Below are positions 1 through 7,967 of a DNA stretch of 64,000 nucleotides, piece by piece. The stretch's first letter is position 1. The number at the start of each line of letters is the position of its first letter. Made by a program: the position numbers and the translations under genes. Source of the DNA: JAWPMT01 sp965215825 (GTDB lineage Bacteria > Bacteroidota > Bacteroidia > Cytophagales > Cyclobacteriaceae); assembly GCA_965215825.1 (NCBI GenBank), contig CBDCEM010000003.1:3968001-4032000 (forward strand). Direction: 5' to 3'. The notes below the pieces were generated by a model. That model had not been told where the DNA came from. It worked only from the letters and a program-made list of their open reading frames with translations, and searched no databases.

Positions 1-528
1 AAGTGGACAATCATCATTCTGGCATCTTTGTCCGTTTTACTCTTCATCGCTTATCAAGGGCTTATTGCTTATACGAAATCATTTAGCCCACAACAAACAG
101 CTTCTTATATTAACGAGAATCTGGAGATCTACATTACTTACAGCAGTCCTAGTAAGAAGAATCGGGAAATTTTTGGCAGCCTGGTACCTTTTGGTCAGGT
201 ATGGCGGACCGGAGCCAATGAAGCAACTACTTTTTCCGCATCCAGGGACATCACGATAGCAGGACAAACGCTACCTAAGGGAAATTACACCCTATTTTCT
301 GTACCTGGACCTGAATCATGGGAGATCATATTTAATAGTGAGCAGTATGATTGGGGTATCAATTATGACGGCACTTCACCACACAACCCCGAATCAGACG
401 TCTTATCTGCAAAAGCAGTTGTTTTGATGTCGAATGGAGTTAAAGAGCAGTTCAGCATCTACATTGATGAGATTGAGGGCATCGTGTTTGAATGGGACCG
501 CACACGGGCTGTCCTTCCCTTTGAATAG
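1..528 (+). CDS. DUF2911 domain protein, 5' end outside window
   Basis: The reading frame is already open at base 1, so the true start lies to the left and only the last 175 codons are present. The visible N-terminal part is hydrophobic (LASLSVLLFIAY) and is probably a membrane anchor or signal sequence. The rest matches DUF2911: the block SPSKKNREIFGSLVPFG, then VWRTGANEATTF, then LPKGNYTLFSVPG. DUF2911 proteins are small exported Bacteroidota proteins of unknown function. The stop codon overlaps the likely start of the next gene, suggesting they are co-transcribed. Family assignment is firm; the role is unknown. Confidence 0.85.
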   Translation, partial: KWTIIILASLSVLLFIAYQGLIAYTKSFSPQQTASYINENLEIYITYSSPSKKNREIFGSLVPFGQVWRTGANEATTFSASRDITIAGQTLPKGNYTLFSVPGPESWEIIFNSEQYDWGINYDGTSPHNPESDVLSAKAVVLMSNGVKEQFSIYIDEIEGIVFEWDRTRAVLPFE

Positions 529-1300
529 CGTGATTCGCATACTCATACTCCCTATTCTTTATTTTATTGTACTCTCTACTGGATGCAAGGAAGATAAGGA
601 AATCAAACCATCAGGATCACTAGCAACTTACATACAACAATCTGATCATCCAGCAGTCAATGACCTCATCGCATGCGCTGCAAATAACCTCGATTCTATA
701 TCAGGTAGTGAGGTGGATTCTGTATCGATATTCTTTCTCCCTACAGCTGGCGCCACCAATTTCAAGTATTTTGAAACGGAATTTTCGGATATTGATCCTC
801 ATGATCATTCACTGTTTTCAGAATTGGAACTTGTTGATTCTCCTGTCTTTGGCGGACATCTAAGGAAGTTTACCCGAACAGGCACAACTACTAAAAAATG
901 GTGCATTGTCACATTTGAACAAGGGGACAGTTTATATTATTCCAACCCCATATTTATCAAATCACCAGAGCTTAATACGGAATTCAATACTGAATTACTA
1001 TCGATTGATCAAACTGAAATACTGAGCCCTATATTTAACTGGCAGGATGGAGCAATCGACGAAAGCGTAATCTACTTTCAGGTGATCAGTGATTCAAATG
1101 ATCGATTAATCTCAGGAACTTACACGTTTGAGAAGACCTTCCAATTTTACAACTTGTCCAATGTTACGCTCAACATAAATGATGTCACACCGCCTCCTTC
1201 TCTCTCAGAGAATGAGGAGTACTATTTCACACTTATGGCAGTAAGTATCGATAATTGGGTGAACCTGATTATCAGAGCTCCATTTGATACAAAGCTCTGA
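521..1300 (+). CDS. Hypothetical lipoprotein
   Basis: About 259 residues. I recognise no family. The N-terminus is a short hydrophobic stretch (VIRILILPILYFIVL) ending in STGC, which fits a relaxed Bacteroidota lipobox, so the mature protein would be a lipid-anchored envelope protein. The open frame extends further upstream inside the DUF2911 gene, but only a start at TTG 521 or GTG 530 puts the signal sequence at the N-terminus. Either one couples it to the DUF2911 stop at 526-528. The mature part is acidic and beta-rich in appearance, with no catalytic motif I can name. The exact start is uncertain. Confidence 0.65.
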   Translation: MNSVIRILILPILYFIVLSTGCKEDKEIKPSGSLATYIQQSDHPAVNDLIACAANNLDSISGSEVDSVSIFFLPTAGATNFKYFETEFSDIDPHDHSLFSELELVDSPVFGGHLRKFTRTGTTTKKWCIVTFEQGDSLYYSNPIFIKSPELNTEFNTELLSIDQTEILSPIFNWQDGAIDESVIYFQVISDSNDRLISGTYTFEKTFQFYNLSNVTLNINDVTPPPSLSENEEYYFTLMAVSIDNWVNLIIRAPFDTKL

Positions 1301-1314
1301 AGTCAGTCTTTCAT

Positions 1315-2769
1315 TTATTTTCCTTTCATGAAATCGGGAATCGGAGGAGGTCCTGGGGGTAAAATAGGTTTGTAAACGTAATCACCTTTCCTTCTCAGAA
1401 ATTCCGCCCGAATCTTTTCTCGGAGACCTTCACTTTCAAAAACATCTACCATCGTCATCGCCAATGCTTTGGAAGCGTGGACCATCCCTTTGTGACCGAT
1501 ACTCATACCGCCGCAGGCCACAACCGCCCACGAATGCCATGGGGTATCTTTTGGTGCTACTGTGGCATTCATCCTTATCACTGGTACCAGCCAACTCACG
1601 TCTCCCACATCTGTAGACCCTCCACCCGGGTGTTCCAGTGTTTCTTCCAGTGGAGTAATCTTGCTATCTATACCAACTTCAGGTTTGCCTGTTGCTCTTT
1701 GTATACCATAAGCAAATTCTTTTTCTTCCTCGGTGTACGTGATTTCTCCCAGGTATTCGAGGTTCTTTTGCATTTTTTCGCCGCCTGTTCGATTTACCAC
1801 GATCTCATGAACCCCCGAAACCAGAGATATTTCATAATCAACATTGGCCATAATGGCCGCTCCCTCAGCAATTCGCTCCACCTGCTTCCACACGACTTCC
1901 ATGCCATCTCTTCTTGTATCACGGACGCGTGTCCATATCTTCGAATAATCCGGAACAACATTCACTACGCTCCCACCATCCTGAATGTGGTAGTGAATTC
2001 GAACGGTAGGCTTAATGTGTTCGCGATAGTAATTGATCCCAGTCGTATAAAGCTCCAATGCGTCACTGGCACTCCGACCATTCCATGGATCAGAAGATGC
2101 ATGAGCTGCCTGGCCCCGGAATTCCACTACAAAATCCACTAGTGCCAAAGAACTCTGAACCGCTGATTTGGTCGATGCCGAAGGGTGCCAATCAAAACAT
2201 ACATCCAGGTCATCAAAAAGGCCTTCTCTGGCCATCCACAGCTTACCGAAGAATTTCTCTTCCGCAGGAGTACCATAAAATTTAACCGTACCCTTCAGTT
2301 TACCTTGCTCGATCAACTCTTTGACCGTAACGGCAGCTCCTAAACTAGCGACCCCAAAAAGGTTATGGCCACATCCATGCCCGGCACCTCCTACATTAAG
2401 CGGGTCCTTACTTGACACAGTCTTTTGAGATAACCCTGGCAAAGCATCAAATTCTCCAAGTATCCCTATTACGGGAGCCCCTGAACCATATGTGGCAACA
2501 AACGCCGTTGGGATTCCAGCTACTCCCTTTTCTACCGTAAAGCCTTGTGATTCTGCATAGTTGATCAAAACTTCAGAGGATTTAGCCTCCTCAAAAGCTA
2601 CTTCTTCATAACTCCAGATTTTATCACTCATTTCAATAAACTCTTCGGAGTGATTTTCAACCGAGTTGATCACTGCTTGTTTGTTTTTTGAAATTTTTGC
2701 TTTCTTCTGACCCAGTACCGATAGGCAAAGACAGGCCATCAAAAGCGTGGAGAGTATGTATCTATTCAT
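1315..2769 (-). CDS. Exported M20-family amidohydrolase (AbgB-like)
   Basis: A 484-residue metal-dependent amidohydrolase of the M20 peptidase family, closest in pattern to p-aminobenzoyl-glutamate hydrolase subunit B. The start is ATG 2769, because MNRYILSTLLMACLCLSVLGQ is a clean signal peptide; the ten codons upstream are not. Key regions are GILGEFDALPG and GHGCGHNLFG for metal binding, then PAEEKFFGK with the catalytic glutamate region, a dimerisation insert, and a late GSTDVGDVSW block. Family members cleave amide bonds of acyl or peptide substrates; the substrate here is unknown. It lies in the same direction as an M14 peptidase and a gamma-glutamyltransferase, suggesting use of external peptides. 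The C-terminal proline-rich end (PILPPGPPPIPDF) is unusual. Confidence 0.88.
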   Translation of the reverse strand: MNRYILSTLLMACLCLSVLGQKKAKISKNKQAVINSVENHSEEFIEMSDKIWSYEEVAFEEAKSSEVLINYAESQGFTVEKGVAGIPTAFVATYGSGAPVIGILGEFDALPGLSQKTVSSKDPLNVGGAGHGCGHNLFGVASLGAAVTVKELIEQGKLKGTVKFYGTPAEEKFFGKLWMAREGLFDDLDVCFDWHPSASTKSAVQSSLALVDFVVEFRGQAAHASSDPWNGRSASDALELYTTGINYYREHIKPTVRIHYHIQDGGSVVNVVPDYSKIWTRVRDTRRDGMEVVWKQVERIAEGAAIMANVDYEISLVSGVHEIVVNRTGGEKMQKNLEYLGEITYTEEEKEFAYGIQRATGKPEVGIDSKITPLEETLEHPGGGSTDVGDVSWLVPVIRMNATVAPKDTPWHSWAVVACGGMSIGHKGMVHASKALAMTMVDVFESEGLREKIRAEFLRRKGDYVYKPILPPGPPPIPDFMKGK

Positions 2770-2853
2770 GGTTAGGTTATTTTGGAAGATCCCCAACAAA
2801 CGGGGTAACTCCCGGTTGATCTAATTTTATTTTTATCAAGTCGCTTCTGAAAG

Positions 2854-5361
2854 TTATTGTCCAACAAAGAAGATCGCATTGGCTACCAGCAGCTTGCCAC
2901 TGTGCCAAAATGATCTAAAAAGCGGATTGTCAACGAAATATACGATTTGCCCACTGCCCCTTCTTTCAACTCCCAGCACCAGTGATTTCTCAGCAAACTG
3001 CTTGACGTAATATCCCGCAAAACCACTCATGTGATCGTCTGAGGATCGAATGTAGCCCACATTTCCTGATTCCAATAAACCATATCTCGAACTCGAAGTT
3101 TTGAGTGAGAAATATTGGTCATCGTATCCATACGCCAATGGATGGGTATTGTCAAGCGTCACTTTAAACACCGCACCTGGAACAGCTCCCTGCATATAAT
3201 TGCGCTCCCGATCTGCAAAGTCCAGAAGTCTTCGTTGTTCATCAATCTGATCATCTATCTTCTTAAACTTCTTCTTCTCATCATCATCAGTGTATCGTGA
3301 AAGACCTGCATAATCAGAGTCTCTGAATGACCTGAGCGCACCCTGGATCAAAATCAACTTTCCTCCATCCCGTACCCATTCACCAATGGTTTCGAATACT
3401 CCACTTTCCAGAGATCTGTAACCGCCATCAGGCATCACCAATACCTGATATTCCGATAAATCAATATAACCCAGGTCATCTGACGGCAGATTAGAAACTG
3501 GATAGCCCAACTCCTGCTCAAAGAAGTACCATGTAGCCCCATACGACAGGGAATTGGTGCCATCGCCTGCGACCATGGCCACTTTTGGTGCATCTAAATA
3601 TCGTATATCACTGGAGCCTAAATCGGGACCATTCTGCGCGAATCCAGTAGATATTGCCACAAGCTCTTGATTTTGGTCGTTGGCGATAGCTGTCACTATC
3701 GATTCAAAGTTCTTGAATTGAGAATTGTCTCGTTTTGCGATTACAATCGTACCCCGATCAAAACGCTCCCCTTCATACGTCACAGGTACGGTTGCAAATC
3801 TTACTTTGATTTTTTTCTTGATCAGTTCTCCTAAAAACTTTGCATCATTCAAATGCGACCAACGCGCCATATAAGCGTAGGTCTTGTCAGAAGATCCATT
3901 TTCCTCAAAATCAGCGTCATTGCCGCCCTTCTGAACACTTACTTTACTTGTTGAAGCATATCCCTCTACCCCGTAGGCATAAGGCAAGCTCCAGGTAGTA
4001 ATGTCGTATGTTAAGGAATCCGAAAGTGCTGTTTGAGGTTCCAGCAGGATTTGCGCATATACACTTTTAGGCTGATAAGCACTGATAACAAGGTCATTAG
4101 ATCCAATCGAGAAAGTGGCGTCTTTTCCAGTTTGGTAATTATAACCTTTCAATCCTCTTCCGGATGCTGATCCATACTCGATACCTTGTTTGTCCAGCCA
4201 ACCTTTGATGTTTGTCATCTTTTCCTGATCATCCGTTCTCAGTACAAAAGTTTTGTATTTGCCTGGTGGATTGGTTACTCCTGCCTGGAAGAAGGACTCA
4301 AATTCGGAAAGCATCTTTGTCCGTTGATTATAGGCAACTTCTACGGTAGAAATTCCGGTTGTATAATGGCGATCAATGCGATCTTTTAATGTCAATGTAT
4401 CTCCTTCCTGTTTTAGAACACCTAACCCAGCTCTACCTGAACCACCTTGTTCATAGGTCATTCCGATCGCGCCATTGTAAGTGGGGTAGGTATCTCCGTA
4501 ACTAGGGTACAGTAAGTCAAATCTCTGTTTCGTAAAGTAAAACCAGTCATTTTGATCAAAGTATTTAGCATGGTTCAACCCAATCTGATTTTGGAAATCC
4601 CGCTGCCATTTAGTGATCAATTCATGGTAAGGCTCGGCCGCTGGAGCAAAATAGTAAGGACTATTAACCCCTTGCTCGTGAAAATCCACATGAACCTGTG
4701 GCAACCATTTGTTGTAGACAACCATCCGCTGTTTTGATTCAATTTGTGACTGCCAGGCCCAATCCCTGTTCAAATCGTACAAATAATGATTGGCCCGACC
4801 TCTGGGCCATGGCTCCAGGTGTTCTAAGGAAGAAGGATCAGGATTGAACGGTTGATTGCCGTATTGCCAGTAGAAATTCACATACCTGTCTCGACCATCG
4901 GGATTGATACAGGGATCGATCACAACGACCATGTGATCCAGCCACTCCTGGCGGTTGGTCAAAATCTCGTGAATAGTGCGCATGGAAGCTTCTGTTGAGA
5001 CAGACTCATTTCCGTGTACATTGTAGCTGAGCCAAACAATACCTTTATCCGTATTGGCTGTTCCTTCCTCGATTTTTGCACGTCGCAGGTTATCCAACCG
5101 TATGGCGTCAAGGTTTTCTAGGTTTGATTTGCTCGAAACAAAGGCGAGCAGTAATGGACGGTCTTCATAAGTCCGTCCATATTCGATGAGGTGTACATTT
5201 TCAGAGGCCGATGCGAGGGCCTTGTAATAACTCACAACCTGATGATGCCTGGTAAACTGATCGCCGAGTTCGTAACCCAAAAAATCAGCAGGACTAAGAA
5301 TCTGGGCTGTAGCGGTTCCCAGGAATGCGAGTGATAAGAGGAAAAAAAGACTCTTCTTCAT
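2854..5361 (-). CDS. Secreted M14-family zinc carboxypeptidase
   Basis: An 835-residue exported peptidase. A signal peptide (MKKSLFFLLSLAFLGTATAQ) is followed by an M14 domain. The zinc ligands are visible as His116 and Glu119 in NVHGNES and His228 in HVDFHEQG. DPCINPDGRDRY carries the substrate-binding Asn/Arg pattern, and TYEQGGSG supplies the likely catalytic glutamate. After about residue 400 comes a long C-terminal part with a Rossmann-like glutamine-amidotransferase fold flavour (MPDGGYRSLE, LILIQGALRS), as in other large Bacteroidota M14 proteins. It would trim C-terminal residues from peptides in the periplasm or outside the cell. Same-strand neighbours are also peptide-degrading enzymes, with 80-100 bp gaps. 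Confidence 0.92.
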   Translation of the reverse strand: MKKSLFFLLSLAFLGTATAQILSPADFLGYELGDQFTRHHQVVSYYKALASASENVHLIEYGRTYEDRPLLLAFVSSKSNLENLDAIRLDNLRRAKIEEGTANTDKGIVWLSYNVHGNESVSTEASMRTIHEILTNRQEWLDHMVVVIDPCINPDGRDRYVNFYWQYGNQPFNPDPSSLEHLEPWPRGRANHYLYDLNRDWAWQSQIESKQRMVVYNKWLPQVHVDFHEQGVNSPYYFAPAAEPYHELITKWQRDFQNQIGLNHAKYFDQNDWFYFTKQRFDLLYPSYGDTYPTYNGAIGMTYEQGGSGRAGLGVLKQEGDTLTLKDRIDRHYTTGISTVEVAYNQRTKMLSEFESFFQAGVTNPPGKYKTFVLRTDDQEKMTNIKGWLDKQGIEYGSASGRGLKGYNYQTGKDATFSIGSNDLVISAYQPKSVYAQILLEPQTALSDSLTYDITTWSLPYAYGVEGYASTSKVSVQKGGNDADFEENGSSDKTYAYMARWSHLNDAKFLGELIKKKIKVRFATVPVTYEGERFDRGTIVIAKRDNSQFKNFESIVTAIANDQNQELVAISTGFAQNGPDLGSSDIRYLDAPKVAMVAGDGTNSLSYGATWYFFEQELGYPVSNLPSDDLGYIDLSEYQVLVMPDGGYRSLESGVFETIGEWVRDGGKLILIQGALRSFRDSDYAGLSRYTDDDEKKKFKKIDDQIDEQRRLLDFADRERNYMQGAVPGAVFKVTLDNTHPLAYGYDDQYFSLKTSSSRYGLLESGNVGYIRSSDDHMSGFAGYYVKQFAEKSLVLGVERRGSGQIVYFVDNPLFRSFWHSGKLLVANAIFFVGQ

Positions 5362-5465
5362 AAGTTAAGTTGATAGTAAGACAGATTGATCTTTCGTGCC
5401 TTGAATATAATCATGGTCACCGTCTTCAAAAAGAATTCTTATTTGTGTGGCGGTGTTAGATGTTA

Positions 5466-7103
5466 CTATTTGAGTTTCGGAAAGTCACTTGTGCCTTCCC
5501 AATCCGGGTCTGCTGCCCCAATCCATGTGCTATTTTGTGGATTGTACGCGATGGCATGCACCCTTCCGAATCTACCCTTCCCTTCCACTGGAACTACCTC
5601 AAGCCCCAATGCCTTGAATTCTGTAAGTTCTTGATCAGTCCAGGTTGTTCCTTCATGCATCTCGACCAGGATGGCCGTATCCACGGAATGGACCCTGCCT
5701 GCTGCCACAGCTTCCTGAAGACTCATCTTTCTGTCTACCATTCTGCTAATTGTCTGAACAATTGCCGTGGGAATTCTACTTCCCCCAGCGGCTCCCAGCA
5801 CCAAAAAAGGTTTTCCATCCAGGGTTACCAATGTTGGAGAAATATGAGACGCGGCTCTTTGCCCCGCTTTAAAATCTCCTAAATAACCACCCATCGTAGT
5901 GGCATATAAAAACCCTAATCCCGGCGTTGCCACCTTTGATCCCATGTTGGGGCCAATGGTCTGTGTTACAGCCACTACATTCCCGAATTTATCAGCAACA
6001 GAAAAATGAGTGGTGTGTCCATCTGAAACCAGCCACTCTTCCTGATTTTGAATCATCACATTGAGCTCATTTTGACCTTTCAGACTATCAGCCTTCGCCC
6101 TTGCATAGGACTTGGATGTTAATAGGTCAGCCATCTCTTCAGTTTTTTGTTTCCTTCGGTCCCGATAGGCTATGGTATTGGCCTTATAAAACAAATTAGC
6201 CCACTCTGCATCTGTACAGTTCTCCAAATCAAAGTTTTCCATGATATGGAGCATTTCGATTGTTATAGCCCCGAAAGATGGCATCCAAAGCGTGTGTAGG
6301 TCATACCCACGATAGTTTCCCGTGACAATTTTAGCATCTCGAGCTATATACTCACGAAGTGATTGAAGGTCCAGATACCCCCCATTCGCTTGAACATCTG
6401 CCACCATTTTTTCTGCGACCTCTCCTTCATAGAACCCCGCAGCACCCTTTTCGGAAATCACTTTCAAGGTATTGGCCAGGTCTTTCTGAATAAAAAGTTG
6501 CCCTGCAAGAGTTGTCGTATCCTCATTGAGGAAATACATGGAAGTGCCTTCAAATTGCCGTATGTTGTCAATTGCTGATGCATGCCGATAGGCCTCCCCG
6601 GGAAGAAGATCAAATCCGTTTTCAGCATAATCTATGGCACTGGCCATGATTGTCTGCAAGTCCATTGTACCCTGCTGTTCCAAAAGCGTTGTAAGGCCCT
6701 TCACCACTCCGGGAACTCCGATTGTTGGATATCCATTCCTGGACTTTGTAGCGGTGGTCGCATCGTAACTCAGTGGGGCCTGAGTAGTCGCGTCAATACC
6801 TGAAACAACCCCTTGCTCCGATCGATATATCGCCTGAAACCTACCGCCAATACCATTCATACTTGGCTCTACCACTGCCAGCGCAAAACCAACCGCTACG
6901 GCAGCGTCAGCCGCATTACCCCCCTTTTCCAATATGGCCACACCAGCTGCCGTGGCTAATGGGTGAGCCGAAGAAACCATGCCATTCGACGATTTGGCCA
7001 CCTGGCTTAACGTTTTGGCAGATACTGATTCTTTCTGTTCAGGATTTTGCCGACATGACAACACGAGCCATAAGGCAACAAATAATATGCTAAATCTTCT
7101 CAT
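5466..7103 (-). CDS. ggt: Gamma-glutamyltransferase, lipoprotein-type signal
   Basis: A 545-residue gamma-glutamyltransferase of the Ntn-hydrolase superfamily, which hydrolyses or transfers the gamma-glutamyl group of glutathione and related peptides in the periplasm. The precursor cleaves itself at the Thr in DGHTTHFSVAD (about residue 364), giving large and small subunits. SSAHPLATAAGVAILEKGGN and NAADAAVAVGFALAVVEP are the N-terminal family blocks, and GAAGGSRIP with GRVH lie in the small subunit. The N-terminus has a hydrophobic run ending LVLSC, so lipid anchoring is likely. The usual GIGGGGF loop reads GIGGRFQ here, a minor change. It completes the peptide-use cluster with the two downstream peptidases. 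Confidence 0.92.
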   Translation of the reverse strand: MRRFSILFVALWLVLSCRQNPEQKESVSAKTLSQVAKSSNGMVSSAHPLATAAGVAILEKGGNAADAAVAVGFALAVVEPSMNGIGGRFQAIYRSEQGVVSGIDATTQAPLSYDATTATKSRNGYPTIGVPGVVKGLTTLLEQQGTMDLQTIMASAIDYAENGFDLLPGEAYRHASAIDNIRQFEGTSMYFLNEDTTTLAGQLFIQKDLANTLKVISEKGAAGFYEGEVAEKMVADVQANGGYLDLQSLREYIARDAKIVTGNYRGYDLHTLWMPSFGAITIEMLHIMENFDLENCTDAEWANLFYKANTIAYRDRRKQKTEEMADLLTSKSYARAKADSLKGQNELNVMIQNQEEWLVSDGHTTHFSVADKFGNVVAVTQTIGPNMGSKVATPGLGFLYATTMGGYLGDFKAGQRAASHISPTLVTLDGKPFLVLGAAGGSRIPTAIVQTISRMVDRKMSLQEAVAAGRVHSVDTAILVEMHEGTTWTDQELTEFKALGLEVVPVEGKGRFGRVHAIAYNPQNSTWIGAADPDWEGTSDFPKLK

Positions 7104-7159
7104 CGGATAGGCTTTAAAGTAGGTGGTCCTTTAAAGATCTACTAAATCAGGCAAACTTG

Positions 7160-7945
7160 CTAATCCAGATTCGGGCAAGTTTTTCGATACGGAATTTCTA
7201 CTCCAACAAATTCATTCCATTCATCTATAGACATATTTCGAGTAAGACTTGAGCAGACCCTGTCGGCCAATACCGAAGCTTCCACAGGCCAGGTTCGAAT
7301 GAATTTATCCCGACTTCCGGTCATTACTTTGGTTCCTGTTGGATCAAAACACCCTGTCATCACCCAATCTTCATGATCATCAAGCAAAATAGGAAGTTTT
7401 CTCGAATCACTAAGGTCCCAGATACGAGCAGTTTTATCCCGACTTGTAGTGAGCAAAAGCCTATTATCGGGGCTGAAATTGATATCAGTTACCGTACTGG
7501 AATGACCTGAAATAAGTCTCTCAATTTTTTTCTGGAATATGTTCCACAGAATTACATCTCCCCTATCCCTTCCAATAGCAAGCCATTTGCCATCAGGGCT
7601 GATATCCATGCAATTGATGGCAGGTGAGCCCAGGTCATAGCCGAAATAAGATTGTTCTTCCCACCCCTGCAATACGCCATCCAATGTACCGGCATAGATC
7701 GTACCATCTGCTTCATCAACCTCCAGCGACAATACCTGAGATGATGTTCTTCCAACTTCTCGGGTCTGAGTTTGGAAGCCCTTGACAATGAGTTCGCCAG
7801 ACCTTGTCACCGAAAGGTATTGCTGCTCTTTGGGCATAAAAATCGCTGTTTGTACAGGCTGTGGATCGCGTACCGACAAGATATCGTTACCGAGGTGCTG
7901 TTCTAGCGAAACCAATTCTACTCCCGCCTGATAAAAGACAATCAT
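7160..7945 (-). CDS. WD40-repeat protein, probably the 3' remnant of a larger gene
   Basis: A 261-residue beta-propeller protein. I count five full WD40 blades (for example INCMDISPDGKWLAIG, VTDINFSPDNRLLLTT, GCFDPTGTKVMTGSRD) and then the tail EWNEFVGVEIPYRKTCPN, which normally closes much longer Bacteroidota WD40 proteins. ATG 7945 is the only usable start, yet the same frame stays open to a stop at 8027-8029 and reads FINISADGRWL just before that ATG, which is the first half of another blade. Translation from 7945 therefore begins inside a blade. The gene seems to have lost its 5' part, where effector or NTPase domains would be. Whether a stable protein is made is doubtful. The first 23 bases overlap none of the opposite gene's body, but the lost blade does. 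Confidence 0.7.
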   Translation of the reverse strand: MIVFYQAGVELVSLEQHLGNDILSVRDPQPVQTAIFMPKEQQYLSVTRSGELIVKGFQTQTREVGRTSSQVLSLEVDEADGTIYAGTLDGVLQGWEEQSYFGYDLGSPAINCMDISPDGKWLAIGRDRGDVILWNIFQKKIERLISGHSSTVTDINFSPDNRLLLTTSRDKTARIWDLSDSRKLPILLDDHEDWVMTGCFDPTGTKVMTGSRDKFIRTWPVEASVLADRVCSSLTRNMSIDEWNEFVGVEIPYRKTCPNLD

Positions 7946-7967
7946 GAGCCATCTACCATCGGCTGAT

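Noticed and set aside
1477..2142. A 221-codon open frame on the plus strand.
   Set aside because: It is antisense to the conserved M20 amidohydrolase; cysteine- and histidine-rich translation without any motif is typical of a shadow frame.
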